Shown in pieces: positions 6,959 through 13,732 of a stretch of 15,751 bases of DNA (positions are counted from its first letter, which is position 1; the number at the start of each line of letters is the position of its first letter). The stretch lies in contig JAHZAW010000036.1 in the NCBI GenBank assembly GCA_019423725.1, forward strand, positions 1-15,751, read 5' to 3'. Source of the stretch: Clostridiales bacterium (GTDB lineage: Bacteria > Bacillota > Clostridia > Lachnospirales > Anaerotignaceae). The position numbers and the translations under genes are program-made. The notes under the pieces were generated by a model. It saw only the letters and a list, made by a program, of their open reading frames with translations, was not told the origin of the DNA and ran no database searches.

Positions 6959-7555
6959 ATGGCTAGAGATAGAGTTCCAGTTCTTAAGAGATGCAGATCA
7001 CTCAACCTTGATCCTATCTATTTAGGAATTGAAAAGAAATCAAAGAAGAAAAATACAAAAGCCGGCAAGAAGATGAGTGAGTACGGCCTTCAGTTAAGAG
7101 AAAAACAGAAAGCTAAATTCATCTACGGCGTTCTTGAAAAACAGTTCAGAGGATATTTCGCCAGAGCTGAAAAGATGAGAGAGGGTATCCCTGGTGAGAA
7201 CCTCCTTATCCTTCTTGAGCTTAGACTTGACAACGTAATGTTCAGACTTGGCTACGGAAGAACAAGAAAGGAAGCAAGACAGATCGTTCGCCACAAACAT
7301 GTATATGTTAACGGCAAAGCTGTAGATATTCCTTCATATCAGGTAAAGGTCGGCGACGTTATTTCAGTTAAAGACAAATATGCCGATATGCAGAGATATA
7401 AAGATATACTTGATGTAACAGCCACAAGGGTAGTACCCGAATGGTTAAGCGCAGACCATGAGAACCTTAAGGGAACTGTTGTATGCAAGCCCACAAGAGC
7501 TATGATCGACATCCCCGTTGAGGAAACTCTTATTGTCGAGCTCTATTCAAAGTAA
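6959..7555 (+). CDS. rpsD: 30S ribosomal protein S4, zinc-independent type
   Basis: S4 nucleates 30S assembly on the 5' domain of 16S rRNA and is a translational repressor of the alpha operon in E. coli. The 198-residue product has an N-terminal domain (MARDRVPVLKRCRSLNLDPI), which carries no CxxC zinc pairs, and an S4 RNA-binding domain around residues 88-150 (LELRLDNVMFRLGYGRTRKEARQIV). The sequence ends in the conserved LIVELYSK. AGGAGGTG precedes the ATG. Its presence inside the alpha operon, unlike in Bacillus where rpsD is monocistronic, fits Clostridia. Confidence 0.97.
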   Translation: MARDRVPVLKRCRSLNLDPIYLGIEKKSKKKNTKAGKKMSEYGLQLREKQKAKFIYGVLEKQFRGYFARAEKMREGIPGENLLILLELRLDNVMFRLGYGRTRKEARQIVRHKHVYVNGKAVDIPSYQVKVGDVISVKDKYADMQRYKDILDVTATRVVPEWLSADHENLKGTVVCKPTRAMIDIPVEETLIVELYSK

Positions 7556-7604
7556 TGATTTTGTTGGTTACTGCTTTTTATATCTGCAAGGGAGGTTTAA
7601 ATGA

Positions 7605-8564
7605 GTGTTTGAATTTGAGAAACCTCGTATAGAAATAGCTGAAATGGCACAGGACGGAACATATGGCCGTTTTGTGGTTGAACCCCTTGAAAGAGGATAT
7701 GGTACAACGCTCGGTAACTCACTGAGAAGGATACTTCTTTCATCACTGCCCGGCTCAGCCGTAAGCAATGTGAAGATAGATGGTGTTCTTCATGAATTCA
7801 GCGTTATTCCCGGAGTAAAGGAAGACGTTACCGAAATCATTTTGAATTTAAAATGTCTCGCGATCAAAAATACAAGTGAGGGCAATGAGTCTAAGGTGGC
7901 TTACATAGACGTCGAAGGCGAAGGCGAAGTAACCGCTAAGGATATCAAAGCTGACAGTGATATAGAGATCCTCAATCCGGATCTCCATATCGCAACTTTA
8001 AGCGGCGGCCCTAACAGTAAGCTGTATATGGAAATAACAATCAGCAAAGGCAGAGGATATGTCGGAGCTGATAAGAACAAGAAGGAAGACCAGCCCATAG
8101 GAATGCTTCCTGTTGACAGTATCTTTACTCCTGTCACGAGGGTAAACTTCCTTGTTGAGAATACGCGAGTAGGTCAGATTACAGATTATGACAAACTGAC
8201 TCTTGAAGTATGGACAAACGGAACTATCGCACCCGATGACGCCGTAAGCTACGGCGCAAAACTTCTTAATGAGCATCTTGCACTTTTCATTGACCTTTCA
8301 GACAATGCAAAGAATACAGAGATCCTTGTTGAGAAGGAGGAAGGAAAGAAAGAGAAGGTGCTCGAGATGAGCATCGAAGAACTCGACCTTTCAGTACGTT
8401 CCTACAACTGTCTCAAACGTGCCGGAATCAATACCGTTGAGGATCTTGCATGCAAGACCGAAGAGGAAATGATGAAGGTAAGAAACCTCGGTAAGAAGTC
8501 TCTTGAAGAAGTTCTGAACAAGATCGCAGAACTTGGACTTTCATTAAAGCCGAGTGATGATTAA
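7605..8564 (+). CDS. rpoA: DNA-directed RNA polymerase subunit alpha
   Basis: Alpha subunit, whose dimer scaffolds RNA polymerase and whose C-terminal domain contacts UP elements and activators. The N-terminal domain (about residues 1-230) includes VEPLERGYGTTLGNSLRRILLSSLPG. A linker follows, then the C-terminal domain (about 250-319) with two helix-hairpin-helix-like segments (LSVRSYNCLKRAGINTVEDL and VRNLGKKSLEEVLNKI). It is 319 residues, normal for Firmicutes. The start is GTG at 7605, giving MFEFEKPRIEIAEM. An ATG at 7601 in another frame, closer to the GGAGG, reads only three codons before TGA and overlaps this start. Confidence 0.96.
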   Translation: MFEFEKPRIEIAEMAQDGTYGRFVVEPLERGYGTTLGNSLRRILLSSLPGSAVSNVKIDGVLHEFSVIPGVKEDVTEIILNLKCLAIKNTSEGNESKVAYIDVEGEGEVTAKDIKADSDIEILNPDLHIATLSGGPNSKLYMEITISKGRGYVGADKNKKEDQPIGMLPVDSIFTPVTRVNFLVENTRVGQITDYDKLTLEVWTNGTIAPDDAVSYGAKLLNEHLALFIDLSDNAKNTEILVEKEEGKKEKVLEMSIEELDLSVRSYNCLKRAGINTVEDLACKTEEEMMKVRNLGKKSLEEVLNKIAELGLSLKPSDD

Positions 8565-8575
8565 TTATTATTGAC

Positions 8576-8631
8576 GTAAGACTGCAGGGGGCTGTAAGAC
8601 CAAAGAGCAAGCCCTCTGGGGTAAGTTTTAC
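8576..8631 (+). promoter_or_regulatory. Long hairpin in the rpoA-rplQ spacer
   Basis: The outer arm GTAAGAC (8576-8582) pairs with GTTTTAC (8625-8631), seven pairs with one G-U. The inner arm CAGGGGGCT (8585-8593) pairs with AGCCCTCTG (8610-8618), nine pairs with one G-U. A second copy of GTAAGAC (8594-8600) sits in the loop and could compete for the same partner. The structure ends about 10 nt before the AAGGAGG of rplQ and has no T-run, so a translational or processing role for rplQ is more likely than termination. Function is inferred. Confidence 0.5.
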
Positions 8632-8654
8632 GGTGTTTACAAGGAGGATTTGTA

Positions 8655-9197
8655 ATGACAGGTTCAGGAAACAGAAAACTCGGACGCACAAGCAGCCAGA
8701 GAAAAGCTCTTTTAAGAAATCAGGTAACTAATCTTTTATATCATGGAAAGATCAAGACAACTGAGACAAGAGCTAAAGAAGTAAGAAGAATAGCTGAAAA
8801 GCTCATCACACTTGCAGTAAAGGAAAAGGACAATTTTGAGGAAGTTGAAGTAATGGCAAAGGTTCCCAAGAAAGATGCTTCCGGCAAGAGAGTCAAAGAA
8901 GTAGTAGACGGAAAGAAAGTTACTGTTTACGAAGAAGTTAAGAAGACAATCAAGAAAGACAAGCCTTCAAGACTTAATGCAAGAAGAAAACTTTTAAGCG
9001 TTCTTTACCCTGTAACAGAAGTTCCCAAGGACGGAAAGAAAGTTAGAAAGAACACTGTTAAGGTTGATATGTGCGCTAAGATGTTTGACGAGATCGCTCC
9101 TAAATATGCTGACCGCAAGGGCGGATATACTCGTATAATCAAACTCGGAAACCGTAAAGGTGACGGCGCTCCCGAAGTAATTATCGAGCTTGTTTAA
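8655..9197 (+). CDS. rplQ: 50S ribosomal protein L17 with internal insertion
   Basis: L17 lies near the polypeptide exit tunnel on the large subunit. Residues 1-56 (RKLGRTSSQRKALLRNQVT and TRAKEVRRIAEKLITLA) and 107-180 (LNARRKLLSVLYP, KMFDEIAPKYADRKGGYTRI, ending VIIELV) match the family closely. Between them, residues 57-105 form a Lys/Glu/Val-rich segment absent from the usual bacterial L17 of about 115-130 residues, bringing this one to 180. The reading frame is intact and codon use is like that of neighbouring ribosomal genes, so the insertion is genuine rather than a frameshift. AAGGAGG precedes the ATG. Last gene of the operon; a terminator follows. Confidence 0.95.
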   Translation: MTGSGNRKLGRTSSQRKALLRNQVTNLLYHGKIKTTETRAKEVRRIAEKLITLAVKEKDNFEEVEVMAKVPKKDASGKRVKEVVDGKKVTVYEEVKKTIKKDKPSRLNARRKLLSVLYPVTEVPKDGKKVRKNTVKVDMCAKMFDEIAPKYADRKGGYTRIIKLGNRKGDGAPEVIIELV

Positions 9198-9205
9198 GGA
9201 TCAAA

Positions 9206-9237
9206 GGGGATTAAGTGCTGCTTAATCCCCATTTTTT
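9206..9237 (+). terminator. Rho-independent terminator after rplQ
   Basis: A perfect ten-pair stem, GGGGATTAAG (9206-9215) with CTTAATCCCC (9221-9230) and a TGCTG loop, is followed by A and six T residues. It begins nine bases after the rplQ stop and ends the alpha operon, separating it from the ECF genes. Confidence 0.93.
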
Positions 9238-9281
9238 CATATATGGAGGATATGATCCAGGGATATAGGCAGGTGTTTAGT

Positions 9282-9316
9282 TTAACAAAGGTATTTAATA
9301 AAAATGGTTTTGTTAA
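9282..9316. repeat. Inverted repeat in the ecfA1 leader
   Basis: TTAACAAA (9282-9289) and TTTGTTAA (9309-9316) are exact complements separated by 19 A/T-rich bases, in the 133-base stretch between the rplQ terminator and ecfA1. It may be an operator-like dyad or a weak RNA stem. I found no convincing -35/-10 pair in this leader. Confidence 0.35.
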
Positions 9317-9370
9317 GCCAGACAGGATATAGGAAGCACTAAAGATGTGTAAAAAGAGACCGGTGATATT

Positions 9371-10237
9371 ATGAAAATGGTGGAAGCTAAAAATGTGAGC
9401 TATGAGTACACGAAAGTGGTCGAGGTGCAGGGAGAAAACACCGAAAGAAAGCTCATGGCCCTTGAAAATATAAATATAGACATTGAGAAAGGCAGTTTTG
9501 TGGCCGTACTTGGCCATAACGGCTCAGGTAAATCCACATTTGCCAAGCATCTTAATGCCCTTGTGACACCAACAGAGGGCACCGTATTCGTGGACGGAAT
9601 GGACACAAAGGATGATGAGCTGGTATGGAAGATAAGACAGAACACGGGAATGGTGTTCCAGAACCCGGACAACCAGCTGGTGGCTACCATAGTTGAGGAA
9701 GATGTGGCCTTCGGACCTGAGAACCTGGGCATAGAGCCTAGTGAGATCAGGAAAAGGGTGGATGACTCACTGAAAATGGTAGGGATGGACGGATACCAGA
9801 AGGATACGCCATCCAAACTTTCAGGAGGCCAGAAACAGAGGATAGCAATCGCAGGCATACTGGCCATGAAACCCCAGTGTATAGTTTTGGATGAGCCCAC
9901 GGCCATGCTGGACCCTAAGGGCAGGCAGGATGTAATGGAGACCATCCATAAATTAAATAAGGAAAACGGCATTACCATAATACTCATAACCCACTATATG
10001 GATGAGGCTGTTTCAGCCGATAAGGTATATGTCATAGATGATGGAAAGCTGGTAATGCAGGGAACACCCAGGGAGATATTTTCCCAGGTGGAGAAGATGA
10101 AGGGCTATGGTCTGGACGTTCCACAGGTCACAGAAACGGCCTATAATCTTAGGAAAATGGGTATAGATATACCACAGGATATACTTACTGTGGATGAAAT
10201 GGTAGGTGCGATATGTCGATTAAAATCAACCATTTAA
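9371..10237 (+). CDS. ecfA1: Energy-coupling factor transporter ATPase EcfA1
   Basis: One of two ATPases in the shared energising module of ECF importers (vitamins, metal ions), acting at the inner membrane face with EcfA2 and EcfT. Across 288 residues: Walker A GHNGSGKST at 48-56, Q-loop Q97, signature LSGGQ at 150-154, Walker B ending in catalytic E175 (IVLDEP), H-loop H208. Residues 15-27 add a short loop not seen in EcfA2. The start at 9371 has GGTGAT (9362-9367) as a close ribosome binding site. The 3' end overlaps ecfA2 by 25 bases. AGG and ATA codons are frequent, unlike in the ribosomal genes next door. Confidence 0.95.
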   Translation: MKMVEAKNVSYEYTKVVEVQGENTERKLMALENINIDIEKGSFVAVLGHNGSGKSTFAKHLNALVTPTEGTVFVDGMDTKDDELVWKIRQNTGMVFQNPDNQLVATIVEEDVAFGPENLGIEPSEIRKRVDDSLKMVGMDGYQKDTPSKLSGGQKQRIAIAGILAMKPQCIVLDEPTAMLDPKGRQDVMETIHKLNKENGITIILITHYMDEAVSADKVYVIDDGKLVMQGTPREIFSQVEKMKGYGLDVPQVTETAYNLRKMGIDIPQDILTVDEMVGAICRLKSTI

Positions 10238-11067
10238 CACATATATACGGAGAAGGGACGGCCTTTGAGAAAAAGGCCCTTGATGATATAAATCTTGAGA
10301 TAGAGGATGGGGAGTTCATAGGCCTCATAGGCCATACGGGATCAGGAAAATCCACCCTCATACAGCATTTGAACGCGCTTCTTGTGCCGACCAGCGGAGA
10401 GGTGCTCTTAAACGGCGAAAACATATATGCCGATAAGTCTAAGCTGAAATCCATAAGACAGAGGGTAGGTCTTGTATTCCAGTATCCAGAGCATCAGCTT
10501 TTTGAGATGACCGTTTATAAGGATGTGGCCTATGGCCCTGGAAATCTTGGCCTCAGCCAGGAAGAGATAGATAAAAGAGTACGTTCCGCCTTTGAGACTG
10601 TAGGTCTTGGGGAGGACGTTTATGATAAGTCACCCTTTGAGCTTTCAGGCGGCCAGAAAAGAAGGGCAGCCATTGCCGGGGTCCTGGCCATGGAACCTGA
10701 GGTGCTCATACTGGACGAGCCCACGGCGGGCCTTGACCCCAGGGGCAGGGATGAGATACTGGATGCCGTTAAAAAGATGCATGATATGCGTAAAATAACG
10801 GTAATACTCGTATCCCACAGCATGGAAGATGTGGCAAAACTGGTGGACAGGATAGTAGTGCTTTATAAAGGCAGGACAGCTATCGTGGGAACTCCCAGGG
10901 AAGTATTCCGCCAGAGGGAAAAACTGGAGTCCATAGGGCTTAAGGCGCCGCAGATAAGCTATGTATTTACGGATCTTAAAATGAGAGGATATGACCTGCC
11001 TACGGACGTATATACCGTAGCGGAGGCAACTGATGTTTTGTATAGATTTTTGAAGCAGGTGAAGTGA
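10213..11067 (+). CDS. ecfA2: Energy-coupling factor transporter ATPase EcfA2
   Basis: Second ATPase of the ECF module, forming a heterodimer with EcfA1. It is 284 residues: Walker A GHTGSGKST at 40-48, Q90, signature LSGGQ at 144-148, Walker B with catalytic E169 (LILDEP), H202. The ATG at 10213 is inside the end of ecfA1, with GGTAGGTG just upstream, which points to translational coupling of the two ATPases in equal amounts. The stop shares one base with the ATG chosen for ecfT (TGATG). Confidence 0.95.
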   Translation: MSIKINHLTHIYGEGTAFEKKALDDINLEIEDGEFIGLIGHTGSGKSTLIQHLNALLVPTSGEVLLNGENIYADKSKLKSIRQRVGLVFQYPEHQLFEMTVYKDVAYGPGNLGLSQEEIDKRVRSAFETVGLGEDVYDKSPFELSGGQKRRAAIAGVLAMEPEVLILDEPTAGLDPRGRDEILDAVKKMHDMRKITVILVSHSMEDVAKLVDRIVVLYKGRTAIVGTPREVFRQREKLESIGLKAPQISYVFTDLKMRGYDLPTDVYTVAEATDVLYRFLKQVK

Positions 11068-11870
11068 TGATAAGAGATATAACCATAGGTCAGTATTATC
11101 CTGCTGACTCACCGATTCATAAAATTGATGCCAGGGTCAAAATAGTGATAACCCTTCTTTATATAATATCGCTTTTTATTATAGAAAGTTTTATCGGTTA
11201 TGCTGTGGTAATAGCCACACTGGCGGTCATAATAAAGGTATCAAAGGTACCGTTCAAATTTATGGTAAAGGGCCTTAAATCGCTTATATTCATAATCGTT
11301 TTTACGGCCATAATAAATCTCTTTGTCACAAAGGGAGAGACACCACTCTTTACCCTTTGGAGATTTACGGTGACCCTTGAGGGAGTATTTTTTGCCATAA
11401 AGATGTGCCTTAGGATCATACTTCTTATCATAGGCTCATCACTGCTCACTCTGACCACCACACCTATAAAGCTTACGGACGGCATAGAGTCGCTTTTAAA
11501 GCCCCTGGAGAGGTTTGGAGTGCCTGCCCAGGACATTGCTATGATGATGACCATTGCCCTGAGATTCATTCCTACACTGCTGGATGAGACCGATAAGATA
11601 ATAAAGGCGCAGCAGGCAAGGGGAGCGGATTTTGACACAGGAAGCCTGACCAGCAAGGCAAAGGCATTGGTGCCCATACTTGTGCCGCTGTTTATTTCAG
11701 CCTTTAGAAGGGCGGACGAGCTGGCCATGGCCATGGAAGCCCGCTGCTATATGGGCGGAAGCAAAAGAACAAGAATGAACGTTATGAAAATATCATCCAT
11801 AGATTATGCAGCATCTGTGATATTTGTGATATATATTGCGGTGCTCATAGCCATCAGGATAATATTTTGA
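11067..11870 (+). CDS. ecfT: Energy-coupling factor transporter transmembrane protein EcfT
   Basis: Membrane scaffold that links the ATPase pair to interchangeable substrate-binding S components. It is 267 residues with several hydrophobic helices in the N-terminal part and another at the C-terminus. The two cytoplasmic coupling-helix motifs are visible as QQARGADF and MEARCYMGGSKRT, equivalent to the family's paired Ala-Arg-Gly signatures; the second has Cys in place of Gly, a common variant. The ATG at 11067 overlaps the ecfA2 stop as TGATG, with AGGTGA at 11057-11062; an in-frame GTG three bases earlier is the alternative start. No S-component gene is nearby, as expected for a shared group II module. 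Confidence 0.94.
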   Translation: MIRDITIGQYYPADSPIHKIDARVKIVITLLYIISLFIIESFIGYAVVIATLAVIIKVSKVPFKFMVKGLKSLIFIIVFTAIINLFVTKGETPLFTLWRFTVTLEGVFFAIKMCLRIILLIIGSSLLTLTTTPIKLTDGIESLLKPLERFGVPAQDIAMMMTIALRFIPTLLDETDKIIKAQQARGADFDTGSLTSKAKALVPILVPLFISAFRRADELAMAMEARCYMGGSKRTRMNVMKISSIDYAASVIFVIYIAVLIAIRIIF

Positions 11871-11891
11871 TACTATTTGATATTGATAGAT

Positions 11892-12626
11892 ATGAAAAGA
11901 ATACTTCTTACAATTTCATATGATGGAACAGCCTACAGCGGATGGCAGAAACAGAAAAACGCCGTAACGGTGCAGGGAGAGCTGGACAGAGCTTGTTCAG
12001 CGCTTTTCAGGGAGCCGGTGGAAAGCATCGGAGCCAGCCGCACGGATGCTGGTGTCCACGCCATGGGCCAGAGGGCTGTAATAGACGTCAATACATCCAT
12101 ACCAGATGACAGGATACCCATGGCATTGAATTCTTTCCTGCCGGAGGATATAGTCGTTACATGCGCTGAGGAGACGGATAAGGACTTTAACCCCAGATTC
12201 AGGGCTGTTAAAAAGACATATGAATACAGGATATATAATAAGCCCTTTAAAAACCCCCTCTATAGAAATTACAGCGAGTATGTCAGGGAAAGCCTGGATG
12301 TGGAGAAGATGAAGGCAGCATGTGGAGCCTTTATCGGTGAGCATGACTTTAAGGCTTTCTGCGCTTCAGGAAACAGCTCAAAGACCACCGTAAGGACAAT
12401 ATATTCCCTTGATGTGGAAGAAGAAGGGGATTTTATCGTCATAAGGGTAACTGGAAGCGGCTTCCTCTATAATATGGTAAGGATAATAGCAGGGACCCTC
12501 ATATATGCCGGCTCAGGAAGGATAGACCCCTCTGAAATGGGAAATATAATAGAGTCCAGAGACCGCACAAAAGCGGGAAAAACAGCAGGTCCGTCAGGGC
12601 TTGTTCTTGTTAAAATTATGTATTGA
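11892..12626 (+). CDS. truA: tRNA pseudouridine(38-40) synthase TruA
   Basis: Converts uridines 38-40 of the tRNA anticodon arm to pseudouridine. The 244-residue product begins MKRILLTISYDGTAYSGWQ, and the catalytic aspartate is D52 in the motif SRTDAGVHA. The C-terminal half has the motif GFLYNMVRIIAGTL. The ATG at 11892 is preferred because it gives the normal family N-terminus; an in-frame TTG at 11877 would add five residues. Neither has a clear ribosome binding site. It follows ecfT by 21 bases and is probably in the same operon, as in most Firmicutes. Confidence 0.95.
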   Translation: MKRILLTISYDGTAYSGWQKQKNAVTVQGELDRACSALFREPVESIGASRTDAGVHAMGQRAVIDVNTSIPDDRIPMALNSFLPEDIVVTCAEETDKDFNPRFRAVKKTYEYRIYNKPFKNPLYRNYSEYVRESLDVEKMKAACGAFIGEHDFKAFCASGNSSKTTVRTIYSLDVEEEGDFIVIRVTGSGFLYNMVRIIAGTLIYAGSGRIDPSEMGNIIESRDRTKAGKTAGPSGLVLVKIMY

Positions 12627-12642
12627 TTTTTTAAAATCTCTA

Positions 12643-12671
12643 TTGACAGCAAATGGGCTTTATAATATAAT
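12643..12671 (+). promoter_or_regulatory. Sigma-A-type promoter of rplM-rpsI
   Basis: Perfect consensus: TTGACA at 12643-12648, a 17-base spacer, TATAAT at 12666-12671. The predicted start is near 12678, leaving a leader of about 87 nt before rplM. It begins 17 nt after the truA stop, so rplM-rpsI can be expressed strongly regardless of the weaker upstream genes. Confidence 0.9.
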
Positions 12672-12693
12672 TAAAGCTGTTGCAATGCCACTT

Positions 12694-12718
12694 ATAAACT
12701 CGTTAGCCCCGAGTTTGT
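12694..12718 (+). promoter_or_regulatory. rplM leader hairpin, probable L13 leader
   Basis: AAACTCG (12696-12702) pairs exactly with CGAGTTT (12710-12716) around the loop TTAGCCC, extendable by two pairs (one G-U). Firmicute rplM genes are known to carry an autoregulatory leader RNA (L13 leader, Rfam L13_leader) in this position. Position and hairpin fit, but I could not run a covariance search, so the family assignment is an inference. Confidence 0.55.
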
Positions 12719-12764
12719 CTATAAATTTTTATATCTGTTTTGGAAACTTAAGGGAGGTTTAACA

Positions 12765-13202
12765 ATGAGAACAACATACATGGCAAAACCCGCCGATATC
12801 GAAAAGAAATGGTATGTTGTAGACGCAACTGATAAAACATTAGGACGTCTTGCATCAGAAATAGCTAAAGTATTACGCGGAAAAAACAAAGCTATCTATA
12901 CCCCACATATAGATACAGGTGACTACGTAATCGTTATCAACGCTGACAAAATCAAAGTAACAGGCAAAAAGATGGATCAGAAGATCTACAGACGCAACTC
13001 AGGATGGATCGGAGGATTAAAAGAAACTCCTCTTAGAAGAATGCTTGAAACAAAGCCTGAAGAAGTGCTTACTCATGCTGTTAAAGGCATGCTTCCCAAA
13101 AATGCACTCGGAAGAGCTATGATGAGAAAACTTTTCGTTTACGCTTCAGCAGAGCATCCTCACGCAGCTCAGAAACCCGAAGTATTAGAAATTAAGTATT
13201 GA
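12765..13202 (+). CDS. rplM: 50S ribosomal protein L13
   Basis: L13 is an early assembly protein of the large subunit. The 145-residue product has the N-terminal segment KWYVVDATDKTLGRLASEIAKVLRGKNK (about residues 16-43) and the motif HIDTGDYVIVINADK. The C-terminal half contains AVKGMLPKNALGRAMMRKL, the family signature, and ends QKPEVLEIKY. GGGAGG precedes the ATG. It forms a two-gene operon with rpsI, as in nearly all bacteria. Confidence 0.97.
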   Translation: MRTTYMAKPADIEKKWYVVDATDKTLGRLASEIAKVLRGKNKAIYTPHIDTGDYVIVINADKIKVTGKKMDQKIYRRNSGWIGGLKETPLRRMLETKPEEVLTHAVKGMLPKNALGRAMMRKLFVYASAEHPHAAQKPEVLEIKY

Positions 13203-13219
13203 GATAAGGAGGAAGCAAA

Positions 13220-13612
13220 ATGGTAGCAGCCAGATATTACGGAACAGGCAGAAGAAAATCTTCCGTAGCTAGAGTATATCTTGTACCCGGCAGCGGTAAA
13301 ATCACTATAAATAAAAGAGACATTGATGAGTACTTTGGTCTTGAGACTCTTAAGTTAATCGTTCGTCAGCCCCTTGAAGCTACAGATACAGTAGCTAAGT
13401 TTGACGTTCTTGTAAACGTTAAGGGCGGCGGCTTCACAGGACAGGCAGGTGCTATCAGACACGGTATTTCAAGAGCTTTACTTGAAGCTGATGCTGATTA
13501 CAGACCCGTTCTTAAGAAAGCAGGTTTCCTTACAAGAGACCCTCGTATGAAAGAAAGAAAGAAATACGGTCTCAAAGCAGCACGTCGTGCTCCTCAGTTC
13601 TCAAAACGTTAA
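13220..13612 (+). CDS. rpsI: 30S ribosomal protein S9
   Basis: S9 is a head protein whose C-terminal tail reaches the P-site tRNA anticodon loop. It is 130 residues: YYGTGRRKSSVARVYL near the N-terminus, GGGFTGQAGAIRHGISRALL in the middle, and the invariant tail ending QFSKR. AAGGAGG lies upstream. The last 11 coding-plus-stop bases and two following bases recur at 15036-15048, so this 3' end may be an integration site. The protein itself is intact. Confidence 0.97.
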   Translation: MVAARYYGTGRRKSSVARVYLVPGSGKITINKRDIDEYFGLETLKLIVRQPLEATDTVAKFDVLVNVKGGGFTGQAGAIRHGISRALLEADADYRPVLKKAGFLTRDPRMKERKKYGLKAARRAPQFSKR

Positions 13613-13614
13613 TC
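13602..13614 (+). repeat. Left copy of 13-bp direct repeat at the rpsI 3' end (candidate att)
   Basis: CAAAACGTTAATC covers the last codons of rpsI, its TAA and two bases beyond. It matches 15036-15048 exactly; with the seven bases before it, 17 of 20 positions agree. It is the expected position for an attachment site of an element that restores the gene on insertion. Confidence 0.5.
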
Positions 13615-13637
13615 AAATACAACTGTATACGATTAAG

Positions 13638-13653
13638 AACGTCACAAGACGTT
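13638..13653. repeat. Small inverted repeat just after rpsI
   Basis: AACGTC (13638-13643) and GACGTT (13648-13653) flank ACAA. It lies between the candidate left att copy and the terminator. It could be part of the operon's 3' end or a protein-binding site of a former element; the sequence alone does not decide. Confidence 0.3.
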
Positions 13654-13659
13654 GTATTA

Positions 13660-13690
13660 CCTCCCAGGACATTTGTTCTGGGAGGTTTTT
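13660..13690 (+). terminator. Rho-independent terminator after rpsI
   Basis: CCTCCCAGGAC (13660-13670) pairs with GTTCTGGGAGG (13675-13685), 11 pairs with one G-U and an ATTT loop, followed by five T residues. It ends rplM-rpsI transcription 48 nt after the stop. Confidence 0.92.
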
Positions 13691-13732
13691 ATTATGTCCT
13701 TAGAGGAAGAAGTGTGATAAAATTAGAACGGA

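Noticed and set aside
9400..9987. 195-codon minus-strand open frame within ecfA1
   Set aside because: A Ser/Pro-rich shadow of the ABC ATPase gene; the plus-strand frame has all ATPase motifs.
10645..11112. 155-codon minus-strand open frame across ecfA2-ecfT
   Set aside because: Overlaps two well-supported plus-strand genes and has no ribosome binding site or known domain.
12625..12638. GATTTT-TT-AAAATC dyad after truA as a terminator
   Set aside because: Stem is A/T only with a two-base loop and no following T-run; transcription may continue into rplM.
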